A stretch of DNA of 8,112 bases, taken from assembly GCA_031271075.1 (NCBI GenBank), contig JAISWN010000100.1, forward strand, positions 1 to 8,112. The letters run 5' to 3'. Of the stretch, positions 1 to 6,992 are shown in pieces. This DNA is from Treponema sp. GTDB lineage: Bacteria > Spirochaetota > Spirochaetia > Treponematales > Breznakiellaceae. Numbering within the stretch: the first letter of the stretch is position 1; every line of letters starts with the position of its first letter. The notes under the pieces are model-generated. The model made no database searches and had not been told where the DNA came from. It was given only the letters and a program-made list of their open reading frames with translations. Position numbers and translations under genes: made by a program.

Positions 1-1088
1 CAAAAATTAAGGTACCGTTCCCAGTCATACTCGTCCATGTTATGGCTTCCCGACCTTATATGACAGCCAAGCTTCCCTGAAATAACCGTCTGTTCAGGGC
101 CGGGTATTTTTTCCCCTAATCCCCCGGTTTCGCCGTAAAGACGGTATATTTGGGCAGCCTGGCTGAGGGATTCAAACTCGCTCCGCGGGTCACACCAACT
201 GTCAAAGGTCTTCCAGGAAAGGTACAGGGGCCGGGGCGCGATAAGGCCCAGGAGGAAGTGCTGATCGAAAGGCATGGTATCTTCATGATCCGCGTACTTC
301 TGGTAATTCAGGCTGAACCAGAAGGGAAAGCTCCGGACAATATCTTTTATGTGTTCCCCGGCTTTTCCCCGGGTAATCGCGGCCCCGGAGCAGCCCGAAC
401 AACTGCTGATTACCAGAGAAACCCTTGTATCCTGGGCGCCGCACCAGAGGGATGTTTTACCGCCCCGGGAATGACCGGCGGTGGCTATTTCCTTTCCGTT
501 TATCGCCGGGTCGGTACAGAGGTAGTCAAGGGCCCGGCTCATAGCCCAGGCCCAGGCGCTAATCGCCCCCCAAGCGTCCGCCGGGCGATTTGAAACGTAG
601 TCGGGAAAGAGGCGGTGAAATTTGGTGGTAAAGTTTTCCGCGTAATCCGGCGCGATGTCGTGGGTAACCACCACCGCCGCCGCGTAACCCCGGGCAATCA
701 TCACTTCCGCGGGCCAGAAGGAACTTAACACATTCCGGGAAGGCTCCGCGTCGTTCAAGGCCCGGTTGTTTACCGTAAGAATCGCCGGGACAGGCTTCTT
801 TTCCGCCCCCTGGGGGATAAAGAGAAAGAGGGGGAAAACAAATTCCCTGTCCCCCCGTCTCGCGCTTATTTCAACGATTTTACGAACCGCCCTGCCCTCC
901 ATAAAGCCGGGGGAAGAGTCCGCTACCCTGAATGAAACCGAAAGGGAAGGTTCTTCGGGGATTCTTCCGTAGACTTCGCCGCGGAAGAGTTCCAGGATCT
1001 CCTTTCTTCTCGCCTCATTCCAGGTTTCCGGGGTAAGCGCCCCGCCGGCATAGGGGGGTAAACCTTGAACATTGTAACTACCAGACAT
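1..1088 (-). CDS. CE15/acetylxylan-esterase-like alpha/beta hydrolase (C-terminus outside window)
   Basis: The frame is open for 362 codons from ATG 1088 to the left edge, so the C-terminus is missing. AAGGAG sits 6 bases before the ATG. The nucleophile elbow is GHSRGGK (residues 205-211, Ser207), after a helix with ALDYLCTDPAINGKEIA and before LVISSCSGCSGAA. The segment SWCDPRSEF around Asp300/Glu304 and GSHNMDEYDW with His349 resemble the acid and histidine regions of the family. This layout matches bacterial glucuronoyl-esterase (CE15)/acetylxylan-esterase homologues, which remove ester groups from glucuronoxylan or acetylated xylan. I see no signal peptide (N-terminus MSGSYNVQGLPPYAGG), so I infer a cytoplasmic enzyme acting on imported oligosaccharides. 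It is the last visible gene of the transport cluster, about 100 bases after the MalG-type permease. Fold and hydrolase class are fairly sure. The exact substrate (glucuronoyl ester, acetyl ester or other) is not. Confidence 0.82.
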   Translation of the reverse strand, partial: MSGSYNVQGLPPYAGGALTPETWNEARRKEILELFRGEVYGRIPEEPSLSVSFRVADSSPGFMEGRAVRKIVEISARRGDREFVFPLFLFIPQGAEKKPVPAILTVNNRALNDAEPSRNVLSSFWPAEVMIARGYAAAVVVTHDIAPDYAENFTTKFHRLFPDYVSNRPADAWGAISAWAWAMSRALDYLCTDPAINGKEIATAGHSRGGKTSLWCGAQDTRVSLVISSCSGCSGAAITRGKAGEHIKDIVRSFPFWFSLNYQKYADHEDTMPFDQHFLLGLIAPRPLYLSWKTFDSWCDPRSEFESLSQAAQIYRLYGETGGLGEKIPGPEQTVISGKLGCHIRSGSHNMDEYDWERYLNF

Positions 1089-1126
1089 TTGAATCTCCTT
1101 GGTTTTGATACACAGTCAAGTTTGCT

Positions 1127-1171
1127 CCAAAAACTGAAGTTTTGGAACCGCCCCGGTTTTAAAAACCGGGG
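1127..1171 (-). repeat. Two inverted repeats between permease and esterase genes
   Basis: Within the 101-base gap, 1151-1160 (CCCCGGTTTT) is the exact reverse complement of 1162-1171, giving a stable hairpin with only a short A/T apex. A second, weaker stem pairs AAAACT (1130-1135) with AGTTTT (1138-1143), plus outer CC/GG pairs with a one-base bulge. In the minus-strand transcript they lie between the permease stop (TGA, 1192-1190) and the esterase ribosome-binding site. Neither is followed by a U-tract on either strand, so this is not a classical intrinsic terminator. An mRNA-processing or stabilising element, or a partial attenuator that sets esterase expression, fits better. Confidence 0.5.
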
Positions 1172-1189
1172 TTGGAAAGGCGCTATCCG

Positions 1190-2107
1190 TCAGCCTTTTA
1201 CCGATCCAATCATCACGCCTTTTACAAAATACTTCTGGATGAAGGGATAGACGCAGATAATCGGGGCCGTGGCCACCACGATAAGGGCGTATTTCAAGAG
1301 GTCGTACATGCCCTGATAGTAAGCCATGGCCTCGTCATCCAGAAACGGGTTCATCTCAACACTGTTGGCGATGAGTATTTCCCGCAGGAAAATCTGCAAG
1401 GGATAGAGTTCCCGCTTTGAAAGATAAATAAAAGCGTTAAAGTACGCGTTCCAGTGGCCCACAGCGTAGTATAACACCAAAACCGCTATTACCGCCTTGG
1501 ACAGAGGTAAAACGATAGACAGAAAACAGCGGAATTCGCTGGAACCGTCAATCTTGGCCGATTCAAAAAGTTCCTTTGGGATAGTATTTTGAATAAAGGT
1601 ACGGGCTATTATCATATTGTAAATTGAAATGGCCCCGGGCAGTATCATTGCCCAGACCGAATTGAGTAGCCCCAGGTTTCTGATCTGCAGATAGACGGGA
1701 ATCATACCGCCGGAGAAAAACATGGTAAAGATAAAAGCAAAACTGACGACCTTCTTCCCATACCAGCCGGATCTGGAAAGGGGGTATGCCGCAATCATGG
1801 TTACAAAAATATTAACAAAGGTGCCGGTGGCTGTATAAAAGATGGTGTTCCGGTAGCCCAGGAGGATCTCCGGGTATTTAAAAACCGCAACGTACCCTTC
1901 AAGGCTAAAACCCATGGGCCACAACACAACCCTCCCGGACAGTACTGCCATCCGATCCGAAAACGAAGAGGAGAGTACCAGAATTATCGGATAGGCGGTT
2001 ATGAGAAACAAAAAACCGATGATGATCCCGGCGCTTGCATAAAAGATAATGTCGCTACCGGTAAGCCTGACTCTTTTGGGCGCCCCGTTGGATCTCTTCC
2101 CCTTCAT
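1190..2107 (-). CDS. lplC: Carbohydrate ABC transporter permease, LplC/YtcP (MalG) type
   Basis: This is an inner-membrane permease of the CUT1 sugar ABC family. It forms the translocation heterodimer with the LplB-type protein upstream. Counting from ATG 2107 it has 305 residues. Hydrophobic segments lie near 20-45, 86-110, 121-140, 150-172, 203-224 and 272-291. The ATPase-docking EAA loop is ELFESAKIDGSSEFRCF (about 179-195), followed by IVLPLSKA. The C-terminus YFVKGVMIGSVKG is typical of the LplC/YtcP subgroup. A longer frame opens at GTG 2122, but the AGGAGG ribosome-binding site at 2117-2112 lies inside that extension and 4-5 bases before ATG 2107, so I use the ATG. The upstream gene stops with TAG at 2118-2116, 8 bases away, and that stop overlaps this ribosome-binding site, which indicates translational coupling. 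The family is certain, the substrate inferred. Confidence 0.92.
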   Translation of the reverse strand: MKGKRSNGAPKRVRLTGSDIIFYASAGIIIGFLFLITAYPIILVLSSSFSDRMAVLSGRVVLWPMGFSLEGYVAVFKYPEILLGYRNTIFYTATGTFVNIFVTMIAAYPLSRSGWYGKKVVSFAFIFTMFFSGGMIPVYLQIRNLGLLNSVWAMILPGAISIYNMIIARTFIQNTIPKELFESAKIDGSSEFRCFLSIVLPLSKAVIAVLVLYYAVGHWNAYFNAFIYLSKRELYPLQIFLREILIANSVEMNPFLDDEAMAYYQGMYDLLKYALIVVATAPIICVYPFIQKYFVKGVMIGSVKG

Positions 2108-2115
2108 TTTCCCTC

Positions 2116-3030
2116 CTACCACAGGCTGGTGTTGCTGAGGCGGCGGGTTATGGCGTTAACCCCTCCGGCCATGATAAGGTTAACCACAGAATTAAAAAGC
2201 CCTATGGCGGTAGCGTAGGAATAGTCGCTTAGTCCCCCCGACCCAAGGCCGACCTTATAAACATAGGTGGAAATTACTTCGCTGGTTCTAAGGTTAAGAC
2301 TATTCTGCATCAGGAAAACTTTTTCAAATCCTATGCCCATGATCTGCCCGAACCCAAGGATAAGCAGTATGGTGGCGGTAGGAAGTATTGAAGGAAAGTC
2401 GATATGTATCACCCGCTGAAAGCGGCTTGCGCCGTCGATTTCCGCAGCCTCATGAAGTTCAGCGCTGACCCCCGCAAGAGCCGCAAGATAAATAATGGAA
2501 CTCCAGCCGAAGTGCTGCCATACCCCTGACCAGACATACAGATGGGGAAAGGTGCCAGGCTGGGCCAGGATGTCCACTCCTTTCAAATGGAAAAGATTGA
2601 CTATCTGACCGTAGACCCCGTTAACTGGGCTGCAGAACCGGATCACCATGCCTACCAACACCACCGTGGATATGAAGTGGGGCATATAGGTAACGGTCTG
2701 AACAAGTCTTTTTAAGTGACCATTGTTCATCACATTGAGAAGAAGGGCAAAAATAATAGGAATAGGGAAACCTGCCACGAGGGCGTATATTGCCAAACGC
2801 AGGGTATTGGGCAGCACCCGCCTGAACTGGTAGGACTGAAAAAATTTAAGGATATTCCTTAACCCTACCCACTCGCTGCCCCATATACCGCCCATAGGGG
2901 TATAGCGCCTGAAGGCGATTTGAACTCCCGCCATGGGGATGTAAACAAACAAGAAAAGATAAATCAGGGGAATCGCAAGGAAGGCATAATATTCCCAACT
3001 GGTTATCAGCCTTTTCTTCCATTTGCTCAT
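2116..3030 (-). CDS. lplB: Carbohydrate ABC transporter permease, LplB/YteP (MalF) type
   Basis: This is the first permease of the sugar ABC importer, 304 residues, in the inner membrane. Hydrophobic segments lie near residues 15-40, 77-101, 116-134, 165-190, 217-235 and 273-294. The EAA loop ELHEAAEIDGASRFQRV (191-207), followed by HIDFPSILPT, is the coupling-helix motif that binds the ATPase. The C-terminal region MQNSLNLRTSEVISTYVYKVG is characteristic of LplB/YteP-type permeases, which in Bacillus and Paenibacillus relatives import uronate-containing or pectin/xylan oligosaccharides. The start ATG 3030 has GGGAG 6 bases upstream. The gene begins 24 bases after the binding-protein stop and ends 8 bases before the next permease ATG, so all three are one transcription unit. 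No ATP-binding subunit is present, as is usual where one shared MsmK/UgpC-type ATPase serves many importers. Confidence 0.93.
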   Translation of the reverse strand: MSKWKKRLITSWEYYAFLAIPLIYLFLFVYIPMAGVQIAFRRYTPMGGIWGSEWVGLRNILKFFQSYQFRRVLPNTLRLAIYALVAGFPIPIIFALLLNVMNNGHLKRLVQTVTYMPHFISTVVLVGMVIRFCSPVNGVYGQIVNLFHLKGVDILAQPGTFPHLYVWSGVWQHFGWSSIIYLAALAGVSAELHEAAEIDGASRFQRVIHIDFPSILPTATILLILGFGQIMGIGFEKVFLMQNSLNLRTSEVISTYVYKVGLGSGGLSDYSYATAIGLFNSVVNLIMAGGVNAITRRLSNTSLW

Positions 3031-3054
3031 GACAGGCTCCCTTAACCCCCAACT

Positions 3055-4713
3055 TTACTTCATACGGGCGTATGCCGTGCGCACCGTATTGATGTAAGTA
3101 TCAAGGCCCATGGCTTTTAACTCTCTAATATACTTGTCCCAGTCGTTTTCAAGACTCATATCACGGATCACGAACCGGGTAAAACACTCCACAAAGTAAG
3201 TGTCAATATTGGCTTTGATCTCCGATATGTTTTCAAATTCCCCGGTGGTATAATTGATTGGGCCTATCTCCCTTTCCGGCTCTTTAAAGGGAAGAGAGGC
3301 CGCTGCCATAACATTGGACCATTCCTCAAGCCCCTTAACACGACCAACAGCCGCGACACCGGCGGTCATCCGGTAGGTAAGAATATGAGGCTGGTTTTGC
3401 TCCCAACGTTTGTTGTTGGGAGTGGCCCACGGGAGGGTCGGAATGGAGGATATTTCATATCCTGAGTAGAACGATTTTGTTCCCGGAGGCGGAGGAATCC
3501 TGTCAACCCCCTCCTCACCGTACCGGGTGATCATACTGTACTTCTCGTTCATCAGCATGTCGCCCAACCGGAATGCCGCTTCAGGGTATTTGCAGTTTTT
3601 GCTGATAGCGTACCGGGATGAGACTCTTATAGTCGAAAAGGAACCAACCCGCTTCCCTCCCGGCACAGCCAAAGGTTCAAGTAGCACCCAATCGGCGGCT
3701 CGGGGATCATTGGCCCCATACCAGGATACAGGATAATTTGTGGACATTCCGATACAGTAACCCTTTGTGGAATTGGCGATAGCCTTAAGCTGTTCCGCGT
3801 CTTGGGTAAACGACAGAGGATCTATCAGGCCCTCATCAACCATGCCCCGGATCCACACCAGGGCTTTCCGCCAGCCTTCGGATGCATAAGCCGCGGATAT
3901 CTGCCCCCTTTCATCTTTGTAAAGATAATTGTCAGTACCGTTGGCATAAACGAAGGGAGTTATCAGGGCATTGAAAAAACGGTAACCAAGAGTTGTGCCC
4001 TTATCCGCGATAAAAGCGTATTCCTTAGTCCCATCGGTGTTAAATTTACGGTTCTTAAAAGCCCTGAGGAGTTCTACGAATTCATCGGTGGTTGTGGGCA
4101 TTCCCTTTCCGGTTTCTTTCATCCAGGCCTTATTGGTATAAAGCCGGGTGGAGATATCCGATGCGTACTCCTCCTGGGCGTGGAAGAGGGTATATATATG
4201 ACCATTGGGAGACTTTATGTATTTCCAGGGATCGTAGCCAAGTTCGTCAATACTTGCCTTCGAATAGGAAATCTTGTTATTTACATAATCATCAAGCTGG
4301 ATTATCAACCCCTGTTCCCCGTAATACTGGGTGCTGGCTGCGTCAAAAGCCATATTAAGGATATCCGGCAGATCCCCTCCTCCGGCGGCGAACTCCAGCT
4401 CTATTTTCTGCTTCGCCTCGGTATCAGAGGAACCGTAAAACACAAATTCCAGGTGGATATTGGAATCCTTTTCAAGCTCCCTGGTCAGGTAATTGGTGTC
4501 AAAATTTTCTATTTGGGAACTCCGGACCATCCCGATTTTCATGGTGATCTTTTCTTTCGCTATCGGAATCTGTCCCACCGGGTTCAGTATGGCCGCCTCA
4601 TTAACCGCCGGGGCGGAGGCCTGCTGTCTGCCGCCCCCAAATACCGGAAAACCAACTCCCAAGAGGGATACCAGCAAAAGGCATCCCAAAAACCGTAAAT
4701 CGATCTTTTTCAT
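3055..4713 (-). CDS. Extracellular sugar-binding protein of ABC importer (LplA/YtcQ-like)
   Basis: Periplasmic or surface solute-binding protein, 552 residues from ATG 4713, matching the long (about 500-560 aa) LplA/YtcQ group that pairs with LplB/LplC. Residues 1-8 are basic, 9-25 hydrophobic, then GGGRQQASAP: a signal peptide without a cysteine at the cleavage region, so Sec-type processing rather than a lipoprotein is predicted. Family landmarks are AAGGGDLPDIL (109-119), YTNKAWMKETG (192-202), and YGEEG (398-402), where relatives carry a YG-x-EG motif. The start is ATG 4713 because AGGAGG lies 7 bases upstream. An in-frame ATG at 4779 would bury the signal peptide behind 22 hydrophilic residues and lacks a ribosome-binding site. 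It delivers ligand to the two permeases downstream. The ligand is inferred from the esterase and permease subgroup to be a plant-cell-wall oligosaccharide, perhaps aldouronates. Confidence 0.9.
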   Translation of the reverse strand: MKKIDLRFLGCLLLVSLLGVGFPVFGGGRQQASAPAVNEAAILNPVGQIPIAKEKITMKIGMVRSSQIENFDTNYLTRELEKDSNIHLEFVFYGSSDTEAKQKIELEFAAGGGDLPDILNMAFDAASTQYYGEQGLIIQLDDYVNNKISYSKASIDELGYDPWKYIKSPNGHIYTLFHAQEEYASDISTRLYTNKAWMKETGKGMPTTTDEFVELLRAFKNRKFNTDGTKEYAFIADKGTTLGYRFFNALITPFVYANGTDNYLYKDERGQISAAYASEGWRKALVWIRGMVDEGLIDPLSFTQDAEQLKAIANSTKGYCIGMSTNYPVSWYGANDPRAADWVLLEPLAVPGGKRVGSFSTIRVSSRYAISKNCKYPEAAFRLGDMLMNEKYSMITRYGEEGVDRIPPPPGTKSFYSGYEISSIPTLPWATPNNKRWEQNQPHILTYRMTAGVAAVGRVKGLEEWSNVMAAASLPFKEPEREIGPINYTTGEFENISEIKANIDTYFVECFTRFVIRDMSLENDWDKYIRELKAMGLDTYINTVRTAYARMK

Positions 4714-4737
4714 GTTCTTTCCTCCTGATTTCTGATT

Positions 4738-4756
4738 CGGCGCCTCGTTAGCGCCG
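4738..4756 (-). promoter_or_regulatory. GC-rich hairpin in the leader of the transport operon
   Basis: Bases 4738-4743 (CGGCGC) pair exactly with 4751-4756 (GCGCCG) around a 7-base loop. In the minus-strand transcript the stem ends about 24 bases before the binding-protein ATG, just upstream of its AGGAGG. It could influence translation or mRNA stability, or be an inverted-repeat operator. Only the pairing is directly seen. Confidence 0.35.
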
Positions 4757-4831
4757 GCCGGGTTCAGCATACCGCTCATTGGGGCGTTTTTAACATGAAA
4801 ATAATCTTTCGGGCTATGAAATATTTCCCCG

Positions 4832-4860
4832 CCTTAACCGCCGGAAAGTCATGCTGCCAA
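4832..4860 (-). promoter_or_regulatory. Weak candidate promoter for the transport operon
   Basis: Read on the minus strand, TTGGCA (4860-4855) is a fair -35 match. TTAAGG (4837-4832) lies 17 bases downstream in the -10 position but is a poor -10. A weak basal promoter fits an operon activated by the divergent AraC-type regulator. The rest of the 215-base intergenic region (4714-4928) shows two hairpins and no convincing better promoter on either strand. Confidence 0.2.
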
Positions 4861-4902
4861 GAAATTTTTTCACGGTATCCCCAGAAGCGGCAAACCATGC
4901 TA

Positions 4903-4920
4903 CCCTGTAAAAGCAGGGAG
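4903..4920 (+). promoter_or_regulatory. Hairpin overlapping the ribosome-binding site of the AraC-family gene
   Basis: CCCTG (4903-4907) pairs with CAGGG (4914-4918) across a 6-base A-rich loop. The 3' arm contains most of the GGGAG ribosome-binding site (4916-4920) that lies 8 bases before ATG 4929. If folded in the mRNA, it would partly mask ribosome access and keep regulator levels low. The stem is only 5 pairs, so it may be weak or fortuitous. Confidence 0.3.
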
Positions 4921-4928
4921 AAAATGTC

Positions 4929-6932
4929 ATGAAACGGGTTTTTTCACGGTTTCTGGTGAGTTATATGCTCCTTTCCTCCGCCCTCCTGGTGATACTCATT
5001 ATCGGGTGTTTTTACATCTATAACCTTTCCCGGAACCTCTCCGGCAATGAAGGATACTCCCACCTTACAACCCAGATGGAGATCTTCCGGAACGATCTGA
5101 ACCGCATGTCGGCTTTGATTACGAGCAGCGGGAATTACAGCGCCGTCATTAAGGCGGCCGGGTTTTCCCCTCCTCTAAGCCCGGTAGAACGCTACGCCCT
5201 GGAACAGGCCAGAAAGGAGCTTACCTACGGCGTTTCCGCCCTGTCCTCGGACATGGTTGCGGATTACGGGATGGTATTCCAGAACGGGACCTGCATCACC
5301 GCCTACCGGGTTTTCGATTCGGCCGCCGACTGTCTCGGTACTTTTCTGAAATTCCCCGGGGAACGGGTGGGCTGGGACATACCGGACGGTTTCAGCCGGA
5401 TGGGGCGGTACTACACGCCGGAACAGAAGAACTTCAACGGCATGGTGTACGCGGGCAATATGCGCCTCCAGTACAACAGCTTTCAGGTGAACACGGTCTT
5501 TTTTATCATCAATACGGATCTGCTGTTCGGGAAGTGGATAAGCGGCGATATTACCTACGTGGAACTGTACTACAAGGATACCCTCCTGGGCGGTTACGGA
5601 AATTTTGGGGAAAAGGAAAGGTACCACAAAATTGAGTACAGGGATACAAAGGGATACCGGGGTGTCGCCTATATCCCCCAATCGGTCATTTGGGGCAAGA
5701 TCAGGCCGGCGATTAGTTTCTGTGCCGCCAGCATCGTTTTTTTTCTCCTCACCGGCCTTGGGCTTTCGATCTTCTTCTCCCAAAGGCACAGCAAACCCAT
5801 GGAACAGATGGGAACGGATCTGGAAAAAACCCAGGGTATCCTGGAGGAGCAGGATCGTATGCTCCGGGCGGGTATGTTTGAAAGGCTCCTGGGAGGTCTT
5901 GTCTATACCGCCGATGAATGGGAGGAAGCCCGCCGGATGTTTCCCGGTTTCCCCAAGACCTGGCGTCTCTGCCTTATCAAAGCCGAGCGGGACAACGGAT
6001 CCTCCGAAACCTTCATCCGCGCGGGGGTTCACCTTTCGGCCCAGTTTGTTTTAAAGAATCTTGAGGGCAAGGCTCCGGTTCATTATATAGGCAACGAGGG
6101 AGCCGTCATTATCCTGCCCCTTTGTTCCGCCTTTCCTGATCCTGAAAGCTACAGTTCTACTCTTACGCAGGCGATGGAGTTCATGAGATCCCGGCATCAG
6201 TTTCAGGTATATATCGCCGTGTCCGCCGTGTCCGGCGGCATGGAACAGGTTCCCGCGGCCTACCGCCAGACCCGGCAGCTTCTGCGCATGGCAGGCGGGC
6301 AGACCGGGAAGCAGATCTTCTTTATGGACGATATGGAAGATAAGCCCGATCTGTTTCCCCTGGAGTTCACCGACAGCCAGCGTTTCTATGAACTCCTCCT
6401 GTCGGGGGACTTTGAACACAGTTCAATTATGATACGCCGCGCTTTCGATTATTTCAGGAACAGGGGCATTGTGGAGGAACCGGTTATCTACCACCTTTTC
6501 TGGTCATTTGAACAGGTTTTTATCCGGTTCCGCGCCGAGAATATCGCCGACAGAAACCTTAATTTCTCCCTGCCGGTTTACAATCCCCAGGACAGCATCG
6601 AGAGGCTGACGGAACAAATTATCGCCGCCGCTTTGGACATCTGCAATTATGTAAAAACCAATAAGGCGCGGCAGGAAACGCTGCTTGCCGCCTCGCTTGT
6701 CTCCTATATCGACGAAAATATTCCGAACTCTATGCTGAACCTGAGTACCGTCTCCTCCCATTTTGGCCTTTCGGATCGCCGTACCCAGCGCCTGATCCAC
6801 AAAACAACGGGAAAGACTTTCTTTGAATACGTGAATGAAAAACGCATGAAAATGGCCTCCGCGCTCCTCTCGGAGTCGGCAATTCCCGTGAACGATATCG
6901 CCGCCAAGTGCGGGTTTTCCCTGTCCAATTAA
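4929..6932 (+). CDS. Membrane-bound AraC-family sensor/regulator, truncated in the second HTH
   Basis: The frame gives 667 residues from ATG 4929 (GGGAG 8 bases upstream) to TAA 6930-6932. TM1 is about 8-31; an extracytoplasmic region of about 225 residues follows, probably a sensor; TM2 is about 260-283. Next come a coiled-coil-like stretch (EKTQGILEEQDRML), a long cytoplasmic region of unassigned fold, and an AraC DNA-binding domain from about 585. The first HTH is complete (LNLSTVSSHFGLSDRRTQRL, then KTFFEYVNEKRMKMASALL). The second starts normally (IPVNDIAAKCGFSLSN) but stops before its recognition helix. The same frame then resumes with FYKAFKR, TAA, FGFPPWDLRKN. Relatives of this architecture sense extracellular sugars and activate adjacent uptake genes; divergence from the transport operon supports that role. 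As read, the product lacks half of one DNA-binding motif, so the copy is either inactivated, miscalled or read through. Confidence 0.88.
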   Translation: MKRVFSRFLVSYMLLSSALLVILIIGCFYIYNLSRNLSGNEGYSHLTTQMEIFRNDLNRMSALITSSGNYSAVIKAAGFSPPLSPVERYALEQARKELTYGVSALSSDMVADYGMVFQNGTCITAYRVFDSAADCLGTFLKFPGERVGWDIPDGFSRMGRYYTPEQKNFNGMVYAGNMRLQYNSFQVNTVFFIINTDLLFGKWISGDITYVELYYKDTLLGGYGNFGEKERYHKIEYRDTKGYRGVAYIPQSVIWGKIRPAISFCAASIVFFLLTGLGLSIFFSQRHSKPMEQMGTDLEKTQGILEEQDRMLRAGMFERLLGGLVYTADEWEEARRMFPGFPKTWRLCLIKAERDNGSSETFIRAGVHLSAQFVLKNLEGKAPVHYIGNEGAVIILPLCSAFPDPESYSSTLTQAMEFMRSRHQFQVYIAVSAVSGGMEQVPAAYRQTRQLLRMAGGQTGKQIFFMDDMEDKPDLFPLEFTDSQRFYELLLSGDFEHSSIMIRRAFDYFRNRGIVEEPVIYHLFWSFEQVFIRFRAENIADRNLNFSLPVYNPQDSIERLTEQIIAAALDICNYVKTNKARQETLLAASLVSYIDENIPNSMLNLSTVSSHFGLSDRRTQRLIHKTTGKTFFEYVNEKRMKMASALLSESAIPVNDIAAKCGFSLSN

Positions 6933-6992
6933 TTTTACAAGGCTTTTAAACGCTAATTCGGTTTTCCCCCGTGGGATCTGCGGAAAAATGCC
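6933..6992 (+). pseudogene. Cut-off C-terminal end of the AraC-family HTH domain
   Basis: Directly after the TAA at 6930-6932 the same frame encodes FYKAFKR, a second TAA (6954-6956), then FGFPPWDLRKNA. This is a good match to the end of an AraC/XylS HTH domain (consensus-like NYF...AFK+YFG-x-xP...R). Only the two stop codons (positions 668 and 676 of the gene) spoil it. No frameshift is needed, and the flanking residues look conserved, which suggests very recent loss, sequencing error or recoding rather than old decay. The AraC homology ends at the start of the poly-C run. Confidence 0.72.

Noticed and set aside
1114..1119. TTGACT on the minus strand as a -35 for a separate esterase promoter
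   Set aside because: A -10 at 17 bases would fall on the ribosome-binding site and start codon, and no TATAAT-like hexamer is present there.
1151..1171. Intrinsic terminator of the permease operon
   Set aside because: The hairpin is good, but no U-run follows on either strand.
2108..2122. GTG start at 2122 for the MalG-type permease
   Set aside because: The extension overlaps the AGGAGG that serves ATG 2107 and the stop codon of the upstream gene. ATG 2107 is better supported.
3802..4698. Open frame of nearly 300 codons on the plus strand
   Set aside because: It is entirely antisense to the binding-protein gene, and its translation shows no recognisable family or ribosome-binding site.
4714..4779. 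22-residue N-terminal extension of the binding protein from an in-frame ATG at 4779
   Set aside because: There is no ribosome-binding site before 4779, the extension is hydrophilic and would hide the signal peptide, and ATG 4713 has AGGAGG at ideal distance.
5175..6032. Open frame of about 285 codons on the minus strand
   Set aside because: It is antisense to the AraC-family gene and its translation resembles no family. It is a composition shadow.
6930..6956. Pyrrolysine or selenocysteine insertion at the regulator's stops
   Set aside because: Both codons are TAA, whereas those systems use TAG and TGA. No associated element is seen.
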